Below, one piece after another: positions 47,388 to 57,410 of a DNA stretch of 64,000 nt. The notes under the pieces were generated by a model. That model saw only the letters and a program-made list of their open reading frames with translations, was not told the DNA's origin and ran no database searches. Source of the stretch: JANXQG01 sp963804375 (GTDB lineage Bacteria; Planctomycetota; Planctomycetia; Pirellulales; Thermoguttaceae); the NCBI GenBank assembly GCA_963804375.1, contig CAWDQE010000014.1:1054001-1118000 (forward strand), read 5' to 3'. Every line of letters starts with the position of its first letter. Positions within the stretch are counted from its first letter, which is position 1. The translations under genes were made by a program, and so were the position numbers.

Positions 47388-50038
47388 CTACCGCTCCTCG
47401 CTCTCCCCAATCACCTCCAGCAGCCGCTGCCGGATCGTATCGAGCCGCCCCTGATCGACAATCTTGCCGTTCTCCTGGTCGGTCACGTAAAAGACGTCGA
47501 GGACCTGGTCGTAATAGGTGCTGATCTTCGCCCGCCAGACCGAACACTCCAATTCGAAGAGGGTCCGCGTCACGGCATACAGCAGGCCCGTGCGATCATA
47601 GGCGAAGACGTCGATGATGGTGTAACGGTCCGAGGTGCTGTTGTCGGTGTTGACGCGGATCTGCGGATTCGGACCGGCCAGCCTGCGCTGCTCGCCGGAC
47701 TTCCAGGTGCGGCGGAACGAAGGGGACTGACCGCCTTCCATGTGCAGCGATTTCTCGACGGCCTGATTGATCGCGCGGATCCGATCGGGCGGAGACCCTC
47801 CTGAATAATCGGGATCGTGGACCCAGAAGCGATCCAAGACCAGCCCCTGGTCCAGCGTATGAATCTGGGCCGAGCGGATCTCCAGGCCCTGGCTGGTCAA
47901 GGCGCCGGTCAGCTTGTGGAAGATGCCCGGGGCGACCGCCTCGGAGGTCCCGACCGTAACCTGCAGCGTGGCCGCGTCGGGCTCGTAGTGGGCCGTTGCC
48001 CGCACGCCGCCGGGCCCCAGGTCGTGCAGCAAGCGCAGGTCCGCGGCCGCTTCTTCGACCAGCGTCGCACTGAGATAACCGGGCGTCAAGGTCTCGACGT
48101 GCCGGGCATACCAGGCCTCGTCGGCATCGGCGCCGAGACACGCGCGGATCTCGTCCCGCTTGCGCTCGAAGACGTGATCGGTCGTCGTGGCCGGGCTGTC
48201 GCCGGCCAATTGCTGCATGGCCCGATGGTAAAGGTCGGTCAGCACCTGCGACTTCCAGCCGTCCCATACGTCGGGGCCAACCGCCCCCAGGTCGGCGGCG
48301 GTGAGCACGTAGAGCATCTGCAGCAACTCCGGCGAGCCGACCTGCACGGCGAAACGCACTACCAGCTCCTCGTCGCTCGTGTCGCGGCGGAGGGCAAGGT
48401 GGTTCATCCGCAGATGCTTGTGCACGAGAAACTTGATGACCTCCGTCTCGTGCGGCTGGAGGCCCAGCCGCCAGCCGGTCTGTTCGGCGATTCTCAGTCC
48501 CACTTCGCGGTGATCTTCCAGCAGCCCCTTGCCCAGGTCGTGGATCAGCAAGGCCAGGTGCAGAAGGTGCTTGTCCTTCAGCCCGCGATAGACGCGCCCC
48601 ACCGGCCCGTCGTCGTCCAACAGCCCTTCGGCGAACTCCACCGCGCGGATGCAATGCTCATCGACCGTGTACTTGTGGTACTGGTTGAACTGCAACAGGC
48701 CGCGGGCCCGGGCAAAATCGGGGAGGAACCGCTCCAGGATCGTCGCGTCGTGCAGGTCGCGAAGCAGCGTGCCCAGGCGTCCGGGGTGGGCCAGCAGCGA
48801 GAGGAAGTGTCGGCTGGCCTGCGGCGGCGGGGCACCCTCCGGGTCCGGCGGCAAGCGCGGCGCTTCGCGGCGGATCTCTTCCCACGTAAAGGCCGCGATG
48901 GGCACGTCGTGCAGGTTGGACAGATCGACCATCTGCATGATTTCCGTCAAATTGCCGCGGAGCCGCGCCAGGCCGCTGCGCGTGATCATCATGCCCACGG
49001 GGCCCACCAGGTAGTCGGTCTCGATATGGTGGCCGAAGAAGAGCGTCAAGGTCTTGTCGAGCCACGGATTGGTCGTGGCTTTGGCGAGGAACTTCGTGGC
49101 CACGTGGCTGACGCGATTCGTATGGCGGAAGTAGTCGCGCATGAAATGCTCGACAGGCAACAAGCCGTCGGCCGCCGACCACTGCGCGGCGCCCGAGCCG
49201 CTGCCCTCGGCCAGGCGAAGCTGCTCCGCACGGGTTAGCACGTCGTTGGCCTGGCCCGAGTGAAAGTGCAGATCGTTGCGCAGCCAGAGGAGAAACGCAT
49301 AGGCCGACTGAATGGCATCGTAGTCTTCCTCGCTCAGCGCGCCGCAATCGCGGAGCTCGGCGAAGTCGGCCACGCCGTAGCGGGCGAAGCCGACCCAGCG
49401 CAGCAATTGGAGATCGCGCAGCGTGCCCTGCGAGCGCTTGATGTTGGGCTCCAGCAGGAAGACCGTCTCGCCGTAACGGTACCGCTCGCCATCGCGGGCC
49501 CTCTTGATGCCCGAGAGCAACCGGCCGCAGCGCCAGCGGACCCGTTGCCTGAAGCCGTGCATGAAGCTCTCGAAGATCGCCGGATTTCCGGCCAGCAGGC
49601 GGGCGTCGACCAGCGAAGTGCAGATCATGGCGTCGCGGATGGCCAGGCTGCACGCCTGCCGTACCGTACGGACGCTGTGGCCCAGGACCAGGCCCGCGTC
49701 GAACACGTCGCGAACTAGCCGCTCCGCCAAGGGATGCAAACGGGCGGCGGCGGCCGGCCGGTGCAGGATCATCAGGTCGACGTCGCTGTAAGGGGCCACG
49801 TCGCGACGGCCATAACCGCCGTGGGCCACGACGGCGATTTCACTCATGAGCCCCTTCGGACCAGCCTGGCCAAGATCCTGCAGGGCGGCTTCGATCAACT
49901 CCAGGACCACCGCGTCGCGAAGGTTGCTGTTCAGCGCGAAAGCTCAACGCCCGGGCAGCCGGCGGCATGCCGGGCCTTGAAGTCCTCATGGCCTTTTGCC
50001 AGCCGCGCCTTGGCAGCCAGCACATTGGAGCGAAGCAT
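47388..50038 (-). pseudogene. glnD: P-II uridylyltransferase GlnD, frameshifted near the N-terminus
   Basis: GlnD senses glutamine and adds or removes UMP on P-II. The main frame (49910 to 47388, 840 residues) has the nucleotidyltransferase motif HGGYGRRDVAPYSDVDLMIL, an HD domain with LALLIHDLGKG and two C-terminal ACT domains (VTVGTSEAVAPGIFHKL; IDVFAYDRTGLLYAVTRTL). The usual N-terminal helix is found upstream in another frame, MLRSNVLAAKARLAKG from an ATG at 50038, which meets the main frame near 49940. One base would join them to about 880 residues. It clusters with both P-II genes. Confidence 0.88.
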
Positions 50039-50083
50039 GGGGGAAGGGACTTGGGATTAGGGAACGAAAGAGTCGGTCCCCAA

Positions 50084-50422
50084 TTATATCGCATCCGCCC
50101 CCGACTCGCCGGTACGAATGCGGATCACATCGGCCAGCTCGAAGACGAACATCTTGCCGTCGCCGACCTGCCCGGTTTGGGCAGATCCCATAATCGTATC
50201 GAGCACCATCCGGAGTTTGGCGTCGGGGACCACGACTTCGACCTTGACCTTGGGTACGAAGTCGACTTCGTATTCGGTCCCGCGATACATCTCGGTATGG
50301 CCCTTCTGGCGGCCGAAACCGCGGACCTCCGAAACGGTCATGCCGGTGATTCCGCGTTCGGCGAGCGCCTGTTTGACGTCGTCGAGCTTGTGGTGCCGGA
50401 TAATGGCTTCTACTTTTTTCAT
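50084..50422 (-). CDS. glnB: P-II signal protein (copy 1)
   Basis: A 112-residue trimeric signal protein that binds ATP/ADP and 2-oxoglutarate and controls Amt and glutamine metabolism. Family features: MKKVEAIIRHHKLDDVKQAL, the T-loop RGTEYEVDFVPK with the uridylylated Tyr, and TGQVGDGKMFVFELADVIRIRTGE. It lies between amt and glnD on the same strand. GlnK and GlnB cannot be told apart by sequence alone. Confidence 0.92.
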   Translation of the reverse strand: MKKVEAIIRHHKLDDVKQALAERGITGMTVSEVRGFGRQKGHTEMYRGTEYEVDFVPKVKVEVVVPDAKLRMVLDTIMGSAQTGQVGDGKMFVFELADVIRIRTGESGADAI

Positions 50423-50519
50423 CCCAAGGCTCCTGGTAATCCTCGCCCTTTAGCTTACAATTCCCTGCAACCTGTGTCCAGTACGTGAAATATGCTTACG
50501 CGATCCGGGGTGACGCCTC

Positions 50520-51947
50520 TCAATAGAAGATATAACCTTCTTCGCCGTGTTGGCTGAGGTCCAGCCCCTCGATTTCCGCCTGCCGCGAGACCCTCAGACC
50601 CATTGCGAGATCGAGCGCCTTGAGGATCAGGAACGTACCGGTGATCGCCAGGCACCAGGCAAGTCCCACCGCCAGGAGTTGCCCCTTCCAGATGGAACCG
50701 CCTTCCAAGAGCCCCAGTTTCAAGCTGCCCAAGTCGCCGGCAAAGGCGCCGGTGGCCCGCGTGGCAAATACTCCCGTCAGCAGCGCCCCCAGCGTCCCGG
50801 CTACCCCGTGGACGCCAAAAACGTCCAAGGAGTCGTCGTAGCCGAAGCGGACCTTCACCGCGGTACACGCCGTATAACAGGCCGTGGCCCCAATCACGCC
50901 GATCAGCAGGGCGGGTCCGAGGGCGACAAATCCGGCCGCCTGGGTAATCGTGGCCAGTCCGGCCACCAGGCCCGAGCAGACGCCCAGGACGCTTGGCTTG
51001 CCGCGTAAATACCATTCCAAGGCTGCCCAGGTGAGGCCGCCCGAGGCCGCCGCGAAATGCGTCGCGGCGAAGGCGCAGGTGGCCAGGCCGCCGGCGCTCA
51101 AGGCGCTGCCGGCGTTGAAACCGAACCAGCCCACCCAGAGCATGGCCGCGCCGATCGCCATGTAGGTCAAATTGTGCGGCCGCATTTCTTCCTTGCCGTA
51201 GCCCAATCGCTTGCCCAACATCAAGGCGCAGATCAGCGCCGAGACCCCGGAACTGACATGCACCACGGTGCCGCCGGCAAAATCGATCGCCCCGCCCAGC
51301 AGCGGATGGGGATTGCCCGCGAAATTCAGCGCCCCGCCCGTTCCCCAGAGACAGTGGGCCAGCGGACAATAGATCAGCGTGCCCCAGGCCGCCATGAACA
51401 CGGCCATCGTGCTGAACTTCATCCGCTCGGCAAAGGCCCCGCAAATCAGCGTGGGCGTGATGATGAAGAACATCCCCTGGTAGACCATGTGCGTCATCGT
51501 GTAGAGCGTCGTGCCGGCCACCATCGGCAGATACGGCCCCGTGGAGGTCCACTCCGCATTGACTCCGCGCATGAGCAGGTGACTGAAATCGCCGATCCAC
51601 GGTTGGTTTCCGCCGAAAACCAGACTGTATCCGTACAAAGCCCAGATCACCGTCATCAGGCACATCATGAAGACGCACTGCATCATGACGTTCAGCACAT
51701 TCTTCTTGCGGACCAGGCCGCAGTAGAAGAGCGCCAGTCCGGGTGCAGTCATCATCAGGACCAGGGCCGACGAGACGAGGATCCAGACGTTGTCGGCCGC
51801 GGGGCAACCCGGCATGGAAGTCCCGGGGGGCGCCGGACTTACCTGCTCACCGGGCGAGTCGGCCAGACAGGTCGAACACGCGGACGAAATTGCCGCGGCC
51901 AGAATCAGGAACCATGGAACGTGACGTAACCTTTTGGCGAAATTCAC
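50520..51947 (-). CDS. amt: Ammonium transporter (copy 1)
   Basis: A 475-residue Amt with a predicted signal peptide (FLILAAAISSACSTCLA), then 11 membrane segments. Family features: VMMQCVFMMCLMTVIWALYGYS, GGTVVHVSSGVSALICAL (pore His), GWFGFNAGSALSA and GVHGVAGTLGALLTGVFA (second pore His). It conducts ammonium into the cell and is blocked by P-II. It sits just upstream of the P-II copy 1 gene, as in most bacteria. Confidence 0.93.
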   Translation of the reverse strand: MNFAKRLRHVPWFLILAAAISSACSTCLADSPGEQVSPAPPGTSMPGCPAADNVWILVSSALVLMMTAPGLALFYCGLVRKKNVLNVMMQCVFMMCLMTVIWALYGYSLVFGGNQPWIGDFSHLLMRGVNAEWTSTGPYLPMVAGTTLYTMTHMVYQGMFFIITPTLICGAFAERMKFSTMAVFMAAWGTLIYCPLAHCLWGTGGALNFAGNPHPLLGGAIDFAGGTVVHVSSGVSALICALMLGKRLGYGKEEMRPHNLTYMAIGAAMLWVGWFGFNAGSALSAGGLATCAFAATHFAAASGGLTWAALEWYLRGKPSVLGVCSGLVAGLATITQAAGFVALGPALLIGVIGATACYTACTAVKVRFGYDDSLDVFGVHGVAGTLGALLTGVFATRATGAFAGDLGSLKLGLLEGGSIWKGQLLAVGLAWCLAITGTFLILKALDLAMGLRVSRQAEIEGLDLSQHGEEGYIFY

Positions 51948-52099
51948 GACAGCACCTGCCTCCGCAAGGAAGAGTTGAGCCCCGAAAACGCCAATGTAAC
52001 ATTTTTGTCACAGGTGACAAGGGCAGGAGTAGGCAGGAAAACGCAAGAGAAGTTGTTGTGGCCGGTCTCGAAACGCTGTTGTGGCCGGTCTCTGACCGC

Positions 52100-52240
52100 G
52101 CCACGCCACCGACCGAAGGTCTCCCGGTCAATGGGGAGACCTTCGGTCGAACGTTGCGGCGGGGTCGGGAGACCCACGCCGAACCGAGTGGTGAACGTTA
52201 CGGCGAGGTCGGGAGACCCACGCCGAACCATTTCACCCAA
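52100..52240. repeat. Dispersed repeat cluster between the two amt units
   Basis: A 312-bp gap (51948-52259) holds GAAGGTCTCCC...GGGAGACCTTC (inverted) and two direct copies of CGGCG(G/A)GGTCGGGAGACCC with CACGCCGAACC after each, at about 52160 and 52203. These are reverse relatives of the tandem repeat in the HgdC-type gene at 19568. No gene is seen in the gap. Confidence 0.65.
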
Positions 52241-52259
52241 CAAGTGGGGCACCAATCGG

Positions 52260-52598
52260 TCAGGTGGCCTCTTCACCCGACTCGCCGGTGCGGATGCGGA
52301 TCACGTCCTGCATGTCGTAGACGAAGATCTTCCCGTCGCCAACCTGGCCGGTCTGTGCCGATTTCACGATGGTCTCCAGGACCGCTTGGAGTTTCACGTC
52401 GGGAATGACGACTTCCACCTTGACCTTGGGCACGAAGTCGACTTCGTACTCCGTCCCCCGGTACATCTCGGTATGGCCCTTCTGGCGGCCGAATCCGCGG
52501 ACTTCGGTGACGGTCATGCCCGCCACGCCGCATTCGGTCAGAGCGTCTTTGACATCGTCGAGCTTGAAATGGCGGATGATGGCTTCAACTTTCTTCAC
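52260..52598 (-). CDS. glnK: P-II signal protein (copy 2)
   Basis: A 112-residue P-II with the same T-loop (RGTEYEVDFVPK) and TGQVGDGKIFVYDMQDVIRIRTGE. The start is taken as a GTG at 52598, since AAAGGA lies 9 bases before it; this gives the same length as copy 1. It is over 75% similar to copy 1 by eye. The two amt-P-II pairs look like a tandem duplication. Confidence 0.9.
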   Translation of the reverse strand: MKKVEAIIRHFKLDDVKDALTECGVAGMTVTEVRGFGRQKGHTEMYRGTEYEVDFVPKVKVEVVIPDVKLQAVLETIVKSAQTGQVGDGKIFVYDMQDVIRIRTGESGEEAT

Positions 52599-52627
52599 AA
52601 TGCTGGTTCCTTTCAATGCGGTTTCAC

Positions 52628-52663
52628 GGGCGAGCCCCGGGCGTCAGCCCGGCGGGCTCGCCC
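52628..52663. repeat. Dispersed hairpin repeat (family 3, second copy)
   Basis: GGGCGAGCCCCGGG and CCCGGCGGGCTCGCCC form a strong stem. It lies in the 94-bp gap between amt copy 2 and P-II copy 2, and is the same unit that overlaps the hisD stop at 29033. Confidence 0.7.
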
Positions 52664-52692
52664 ATGATTGTCTCCGGGAATCGAACGTGTCC

Positions 52693-54180
52693 TCAGATAA
52701 AGATGTAACCTTCTTCCTCATGCTGACTGATGTCAAGCCCTTCCATTTCGGCTTCGCGCGAAACGCGGAGCCCCATCGTGGCATCGAGGACCTTCAGAAT
52801 GATGAAGGTGCCGGCCGCGGCCAGGACCCAGGTGACGATCACGGCCACGATCTGCCCCTTGATCACCCAACCACCTTCGATCAGGCCCAGGAGATCCGCG
52901 GCATGCTCGCCGGTCACGCCGCCAGCCACCCGAGTGGCGAACACGCCGGTGAGGATCGCGCCCAAGGTGCCGCCGACGCCGTGTACGCCGAAGGCGTCCA
53001 ACGAATCGTCGTAGCCGAATTTGGACTTGACCACCGTACAGGCGGTATAGCATACGCAGGAAACGGCCACGCCCATGGCCAAGGCCGACATGGCCGTCAC
53101 GAAGCCCGAAGCGGGCGTGATGCAGACCAATCCGGCGACCACACCGGAGCAGGCCCCCAGCACGCTCGGCTTGCCGCGGAAGATCCATTCCAGGCCGGCC
53201 CAGGTCAATCCGGCGGCAGCGGCGCAGAAGTGGGTGACCATGAAGGCCCCGCTGGCCAAGTCGCCCGCACATCCGGCGCTGCCGGCATTGAAACCGAACC
53301 AGCCCACCCACAGCATCGCGGCGCCGATGGCAGTATAGGTCAGATTATGCGGAGGCATGGCCGTCTTGCCGTATCCCAACCGTTTGCCCAATAACAAGGC
53401 GCAGATCAGGGCCGAAACGCCCGAACTGATATGGACGACTGTTCCGCCGGCAAAATCCAAGGCCCCGCCGGCGATAGCGTACTTGCTCCCATAAGAAAGA
53501 ATGCCTCCGCCCCAGACCCAGTGGGCCAACGGACAGTAGATCAAGGTGCCCCACAGAATCATGAACACGACCATCGTGCTGAACTTCATGCGTTCCGCAA
53601 ACGCCCCGCAGATCAGGGCCGGCGTGATGATGAAGAACATGCACTGGAACAGCATGAAACTGGCGGTCTTGACCGTAGGGTAGTCGGGATAATTCGCCAT
53701 CTCTGGTTTGTTCAGTTCCTTGTTCCATGTCGGATTGACATGGTCCATGAACAAGTAATACTTGACGTTGCCAATGTAGCCGAACCACTTGCCGTAGGCC
53801 GGCGAGCTGTCCTTTTCCACAAGGGCGGGGTCTCTTCCGAATGACATTGCGAACCCGTAGGTGGCCCAAATCACGCTCATCAGGCACATCAGGAAAATAC
53901 ATTGCATCATGACGCTGAGCACGTTCTTCTTGCGGACCAGACCGCTATAGAACAACGCGAGGCCCGGGCCGGTCATCATGAGCACCAGGGCCGAGGAAGT
54001 GAGCACCCAGGCATTGTCGCCAGAATTGAATTCCACCTTGGGCGCCGCGCCCGCGGCCGTCGTGGGAGGGGGTGAGCTTGGCGGCGTCTCGTCGGCCGCT
54101 TGTAAAATCGAAGCCATCCCGGAAACCGAGAGCAGTACCGCCACCAATGCAAACCGCCGCACACGCCTAGCCAGAGTCAT
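52693..54180 (-). CDS. amt: Ammonium transporter (copy 2)
   Basis: A 495-residue Amt from the ATG at 54180. Signal peptide FALVAVLLSVSGMASILQA, then the family pattern: GLALFYSGLVRKKNVLSVMMQ, GGTVVHISSGVSALICALL, GWFGFNAGSAGCAG and GVHGVGGTLGAILTGVFAT. Both copies end in a matching tail, DxSQHxEEGYIF. It has an extra loop of about 35 residues compared with copy 1. Amt and P-II copy 2 precede the second pair on the same strand. Confidence 0.93.
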   Translation of the reverse strand: MTLARRVRRFALVAVLLSVSGMASILQAADETPPSSPPPTTAAGAAPKVEFNSGDNAWVLTSSALVLMMTGPGLALFYSGLVRKKNVLSVMMQCIFLMCLMSVIWATYGFAMSFGRDPALVEKDSSPAYGKWFGYIGNVKYYLFMDHVNPTWNKELNKPEMANYPDYPTVKTASFMLFQCMFFIITPALICGAFAERMKFSTMVVFMILWGTLIYCPLAHWVWGGGILSYGSKYAIAGGALDFAGGTVVHISSGVSALICALLLGKRLGYGKTAMPPHNLTYTAIGAAMLWVGWFGFNAGSAGCAGDLASGAFMVTHFCAAAAGLTWAGLEWIFRGKPSVLGACSGVVAGLVCITPASGFVTAMSALAMGVAVSCVCYTACTVVKSKFGYDDSLDAFGVHGVGGTLGAILTGVFATRVAGGVTGEHAADLLGLIEGGWVIKGQIVAVIVTWVLAAAGTFIILKVLDATMGLRVSREAEMEGLDISQHEEEGYIFI

Positions 54181-54675
54181 CGCACCATTTCCCTTTCGAG
54201 TCACAGAGAGATTGCCAACTTCCCAGAAACAAGCAAGATACCTTGCCCGATCTCTCGCCGAAACCCCCACGCGTGACTAGGATTTAGGCACTCGGGGTGT
54301 TCTGACGGAACAAACTTGTTCATTGCCCAGGAATTCCGTGAAGCAGCGACACGCAGCAAGAAGTATGCCAGGATTTTGCACTAAAATGTGTTTGTAATTC
54401 TTAAGACGATAATCCGCATAGACTTAGATTCATCGATCGAGGAAGTACATCCGTTTCAGCATGAACAAGAATGTCACATGAGTGCCTAGTTTCTGTGCAA
54501 GAAGTTTAACTAGCCGCGAAGCAGCGAAAATAGAATAGCCTGGGGGGTAAGCCCTCGTTGTTACACACAAGTGCAAAGCGAGGCATTGATTCCCGCATTT
54601 TCTCTCGCTCGTGGCGTGCGGTCGTTCGGGTCTGCGGTACCGGCTCACAGTTGCAGAGATGGCACTTTCCTCAAC
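54181..54675. other. 495-bp gap upstream of the amt cluster
   Basis: It is AT-rich in the middle (54360-54430, TTTTGCACTAAAATG). No gene is supported. It must contain the amt cluster promoter. I could not find a clear sigma-54 promoter on the minus strand. The TGTTC half-sites listed separately lie here. Confidence 0.4.
54298..54321. promoter_or_regulatory. Candidate operator: three TGTTC/GAACA half-sites
   Basis: TGTTC-N5-GAACA-N4-TGTTC, 118 bases before the amt start. Two overlapping inverted repeats with close spacing suggest a dimeric regulator site. It is not a known NtrC box. Confidence 0.3.
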
Positions 54676-55230
54676 TCAGCGCTCATCGTGCCGCCGCCAG
54701 ATCGTTTCCGGCTGGCCGGCCCTCGCATTGACCAGCCTTGCCAGCACGTACAGCAAATCGCTGAGCCGGTTAAGATAGATCAAGATATCAGGCGACAGTC
54801 CCGACACTTCACGCATCAGGCCCACCAGCCGCCGCTCGGCCCGGCGGCAGACGGCCCGGGCGAAATGCAACTCGGCAGCGGCACAGGTCCCACCCGGGAG
54901 GATGAAGTTCCGCAAGGGCGGGAGCTCCGCGTCGAAATGGTCGATGGCTTCCTCCAAAGCCCGCACGCCGGCCGCATCGATCCGGCAGGCGGAATCCGTT
55001 GCTACCCCCAAACGGGCCACTTCAGCGCCAAGGTCGAAGAGCTGGCTTTGGATCCGATCCATCAAGCGATCGACGTCGTCGGGCAGCCGGGCGGCCCGCG
55101 CCAAGCCCAGCGCCGTGTTCAGCTCATCGACGGTTCCACAGACTTCGGTGACCGCGGCATCTTTGGGTACGCGGCCGCCGCCCAGCAAGCCGGTCTCGCC
55201 CGCATCGCCTGTCTTGGTGTAGATCTTCAT
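54676..55230 (-). CDS. PduO-type cob(I)alamin adenosyltransferase
   Basis: A 184-residue protein. Signatures: MKIYTKTGDAGETGLLGGGRVPKDA (ATP-binding), CGTVDELNTALGLARA, LFDLGAEVAR, NFILPGGTCAAAELHFARAVCRRAER and YLNRLSDLLYVLAR, the standard PduO family pattern. It makes adenosylcobalamin. Its ATG overlaps the stop of the transglutaminase-like gene by 4 bases. Confidence 0.93.
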   Translation of the reverse strand: MKIYTKTGDAGETGLLGGGRVPKDAAVTEVCGTVDELNTALGLARAARLPDDVDRLMDRIQSQLFDLGAEVARLGVATDSACRIDAAGVRALEEAIDHFDAELPPLRNFILPGGTCAAAELHFARAVCRRAERRLVGLMREVSGLSPDILIYLNRLSDLLYVLARLVNARAGQPETIWRRHDER

Positions 55231-56753
55231 TCCCCGTCGAGCACCTCGATCTTCAGCCGTCCGACGACCTGCATGAGCGGAAAAAGCACATTATAGGCCG
55301 CCGCTCCGGCCATCGGGCTGTGCGTCAGTTGCAGATGTCCGCCGCCGATGCCGCCTTTGGCCAACGTGCCATCCAAAGCGATCCAGCGACCCGAAATATA
55401 GACCTCGGTCCACATGTGACCGCTGAACGTCTGCGACTGGGGCATGTAAACCAGTCCCACCGCCACGCGCGCCGGAATCTTCCGCGCCCGAGCCAAAGCC
55501 GCCAGATAAAGGGCATGTCCCTTGCAATCGCCTTCCCGGTTTCGGGCGACTTCGGACGCCGTGGCCAGGGCCTGTGAGTAATCCTTCATCGTCACGGCCC
55601 GATTTACGTAGGCTTCCAAGGCCACCGCGACCTTCCAGGGATCGGTTTCGTCGCCGCCCGCTTCCTTCGCCTGGGCCACGATCAGAGGATCGTCGCTCTG
55701 AATGAAATTATTCGGCCTGCGGTCGGCCTCGGTGGGAAGGTCCGATTTTTCGGCATTCTTGTCTTCAGCGGAACTCGGGCGAATGGCCTGGACCGTGACT
55801 TCGGCGGTGTGTTCGTCGATCCGCTTGACCTCCTGGGAGGGGCCGGTGGGAAACACGGCCGCGGGGTCGCCGTCGTCCAACCGGATCCGGTAGCGGACCC
55901 GCTTGCTGTCATGAGCGTGGGGGATGGCCCGCTCGACTTTCACTTGCGTGGCCTCGCCCAAGTCGAGTTTAGCCAAGGGGGTCTTCGCCAAGGCGACTTC
56001 CTTGGTTGCGCGGAAGGTCTCCATGTTCATGGGCTTGAGCCAGGTTTTCAGCACCTCGCCGGCGGGGTTGGTCCAGACGGCTCCCTGGAACTCCAACTGC
56101 TGCCCCTGGGCATTGGGAGCCATGCGCTCGACCATGTCGATTTTCAGGAGCTGGAATGTGCCGCCCAGCAATTCGACCGGTTCTTCTTTTCGGGCCGTCA
56201 TTTCCGTCGTGCAGGTATGATTGTCGACGTTGAGGTACTCGACGGTGCGCCGCTCGCCAGGCTTCAGCGGCCGGGCGCGGAGCGACAATTCCGCCCCCAG
56301 CAGCCCTCCGGCCCCCGCCGGCCAGGCGACCGCATGATTCTGCTTCTGGCCCTGCGACTGGATTTGTAGTTCCAGGCGGTTGCCGACGACTTTGCCGGTG
56401 GTCCGCATGGGAGTCGTGCCCTGCTTCACGACAAGGTCGAAGTCGACGAGCACTCCCTCCGGCGTTTCGGTATCGCTATAGTCCATTTCCATCTTGGTTT
56501 CCTGGCCGAATCGCTGCAAGCTGAGCTTCGTGACCTGCCCCAGCTTGGCCACCTGCCGGCCGGACTCTTCGACCAGGCGGAGGGTTGTCTGCGTATAGCC
56601 CACCCGCTGGCCCTTGATCTGGATCACATCCCAGGCATCGAATTCGGGCAGCTTTGCGCTGGCTTGGGGCAAACCGTCGAACAAGAACGTCCAGGCCACC
56701 GACCATGACAAGATGGCGAGGAAGAACCGTCGGACCGATGAATGATTCGTCAT
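55227..56753 (-). CDS. Exported transglutaminase-like protein
   Basis: A 508-residue protein from the ATG at 56753. N-terminal signal/anchor (FFLAILSWSVAWTFLFDG). The C-terminal domain has the transglutaminase-core triad: Cys in NREGDCKGHALYLAALARARKIPARVAVG, His in TFSGHMWTEVYI, Asp in GRWIALDGTLA. The first 340 residues are beta-rich with no clear name. The substrate is unknown. Confidence 0.85.
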   Translation of the reverse strand: MTNHSSVRRFFLAILSWSVAWTFLFDGLPQASAKLPEFDAWDVIQIKGQRVGYTQTTLRLVEESGRQVAKLGQVTKLSLQRFGQETKMEMDYSDTETPEGVLVDFDLVVKQGTTPMRTTGKVVGNRLELQIQSQGQKQNHAVAWPAGAGGLLGAELSLRARPLKPGERRTVEYLNVDNHTCTTEMTARKEEPVELLGGTFQLLKIDMVERMAPNAQGQQLEFQGAVWTNPAGEVLKTWLKPMNMETFRATKEVALAKTPLAKLDLGEATQVKVERAIPHAHDSKRVRYRIRLDDGDPAAVFPTGPSQEVKRIDEHTAEVTVQAIRPSSAEDKNAEKSDLPTEADRRPNNFIQSDDPLIVAQAKEAGGDETDPWKVAVALEAYVNRAVTMKDYSQALATASEVARNREGDCKGHALYLAALARARKIPARVAVGLVYMPQSQTFSGHMWTEVYISGRWIALDGTLAKGGIGGGHLQLTHSPMAGAAAYNVLFPLMQVVGRLKIEVLDGE

Positions 56754-57410
56754 GGCATTACTATTAAGGTGTCGAAACTGGTTTCCAATCTGTCCCCACA
56801 AACTTCTAGTCTACCACCCGGCGGTTGCTCGGGGATAGGGTGGGACCCGATCCGCTAAGGACTCGCCAAATGGCATGTTCGGCACGCCGGTCCCTGAATT
56901 TTTTCGTGGTCTTTGGGGGCGACGGTTGACGGTCGATTTTCCGTGGTAGACTTCCCTGTGCAATCGCGCTTCCGGTGCGGTTGCTCTGCCAATCCCTAAG
57001 AGCCTATCCGAAAACCCTGGACTGGCCCGGGATCGTTCCGGGCTCGATGCGGTTCTCGGCCGGGTCCTAGACCGAGGACTGGTGACGTGCCGGAGAATTT
57101 TCACCCCTCCCTGGGTGGAAAGAGTATGCGAAGGGCCCTTTAGCCCTGCCCCTCTCTCGAAGGGAGAGAGGAGCGAACGTACTGACTTTCGGGCTTGCAC
57201 GGTCCCTGGGACGACCGCCTGCGAGGCGAAAAGAGGAGCTATTCCGCCTTTATCGCCTCGACCGTCGTAGAATAGGAGAAGTCGCAAAAGCGACTGGCAG
57301 AACGCCGTGAACTTTGACCTAAGATTCTGTGGAGACTTCCCAGCTTCGCCTTGGCCGACCCCCTTTGATTTCCCCAAGCACTGACCGCCAAGCAATTGCA
57401 GAGAACGTCG
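56754..57410. other. 657-bp divergent gap with hairpins
   Basis: No gene is supported. It contains GAGCCTATCCGAAAACC at about 57000, a sequence type found at insertion-sequence ends; CCCGGGATCGTTCCGGG at about 57029; AAGGGCCCTTT; a CTCTCTCGAAGGGAGAGAG hairpin at about 57155; and AGTCGC-AAAA-GCGACT at about 57283. These look like relics of mobile or repeat elements. Confidence 0.4.

Noticed and set aside
54181..54675. Sigma-54 promoter upstream of the amt cluster
   Set aside because: No GG-N10-GC element with the TGGCAC...TTGCA context found on the minus strand.
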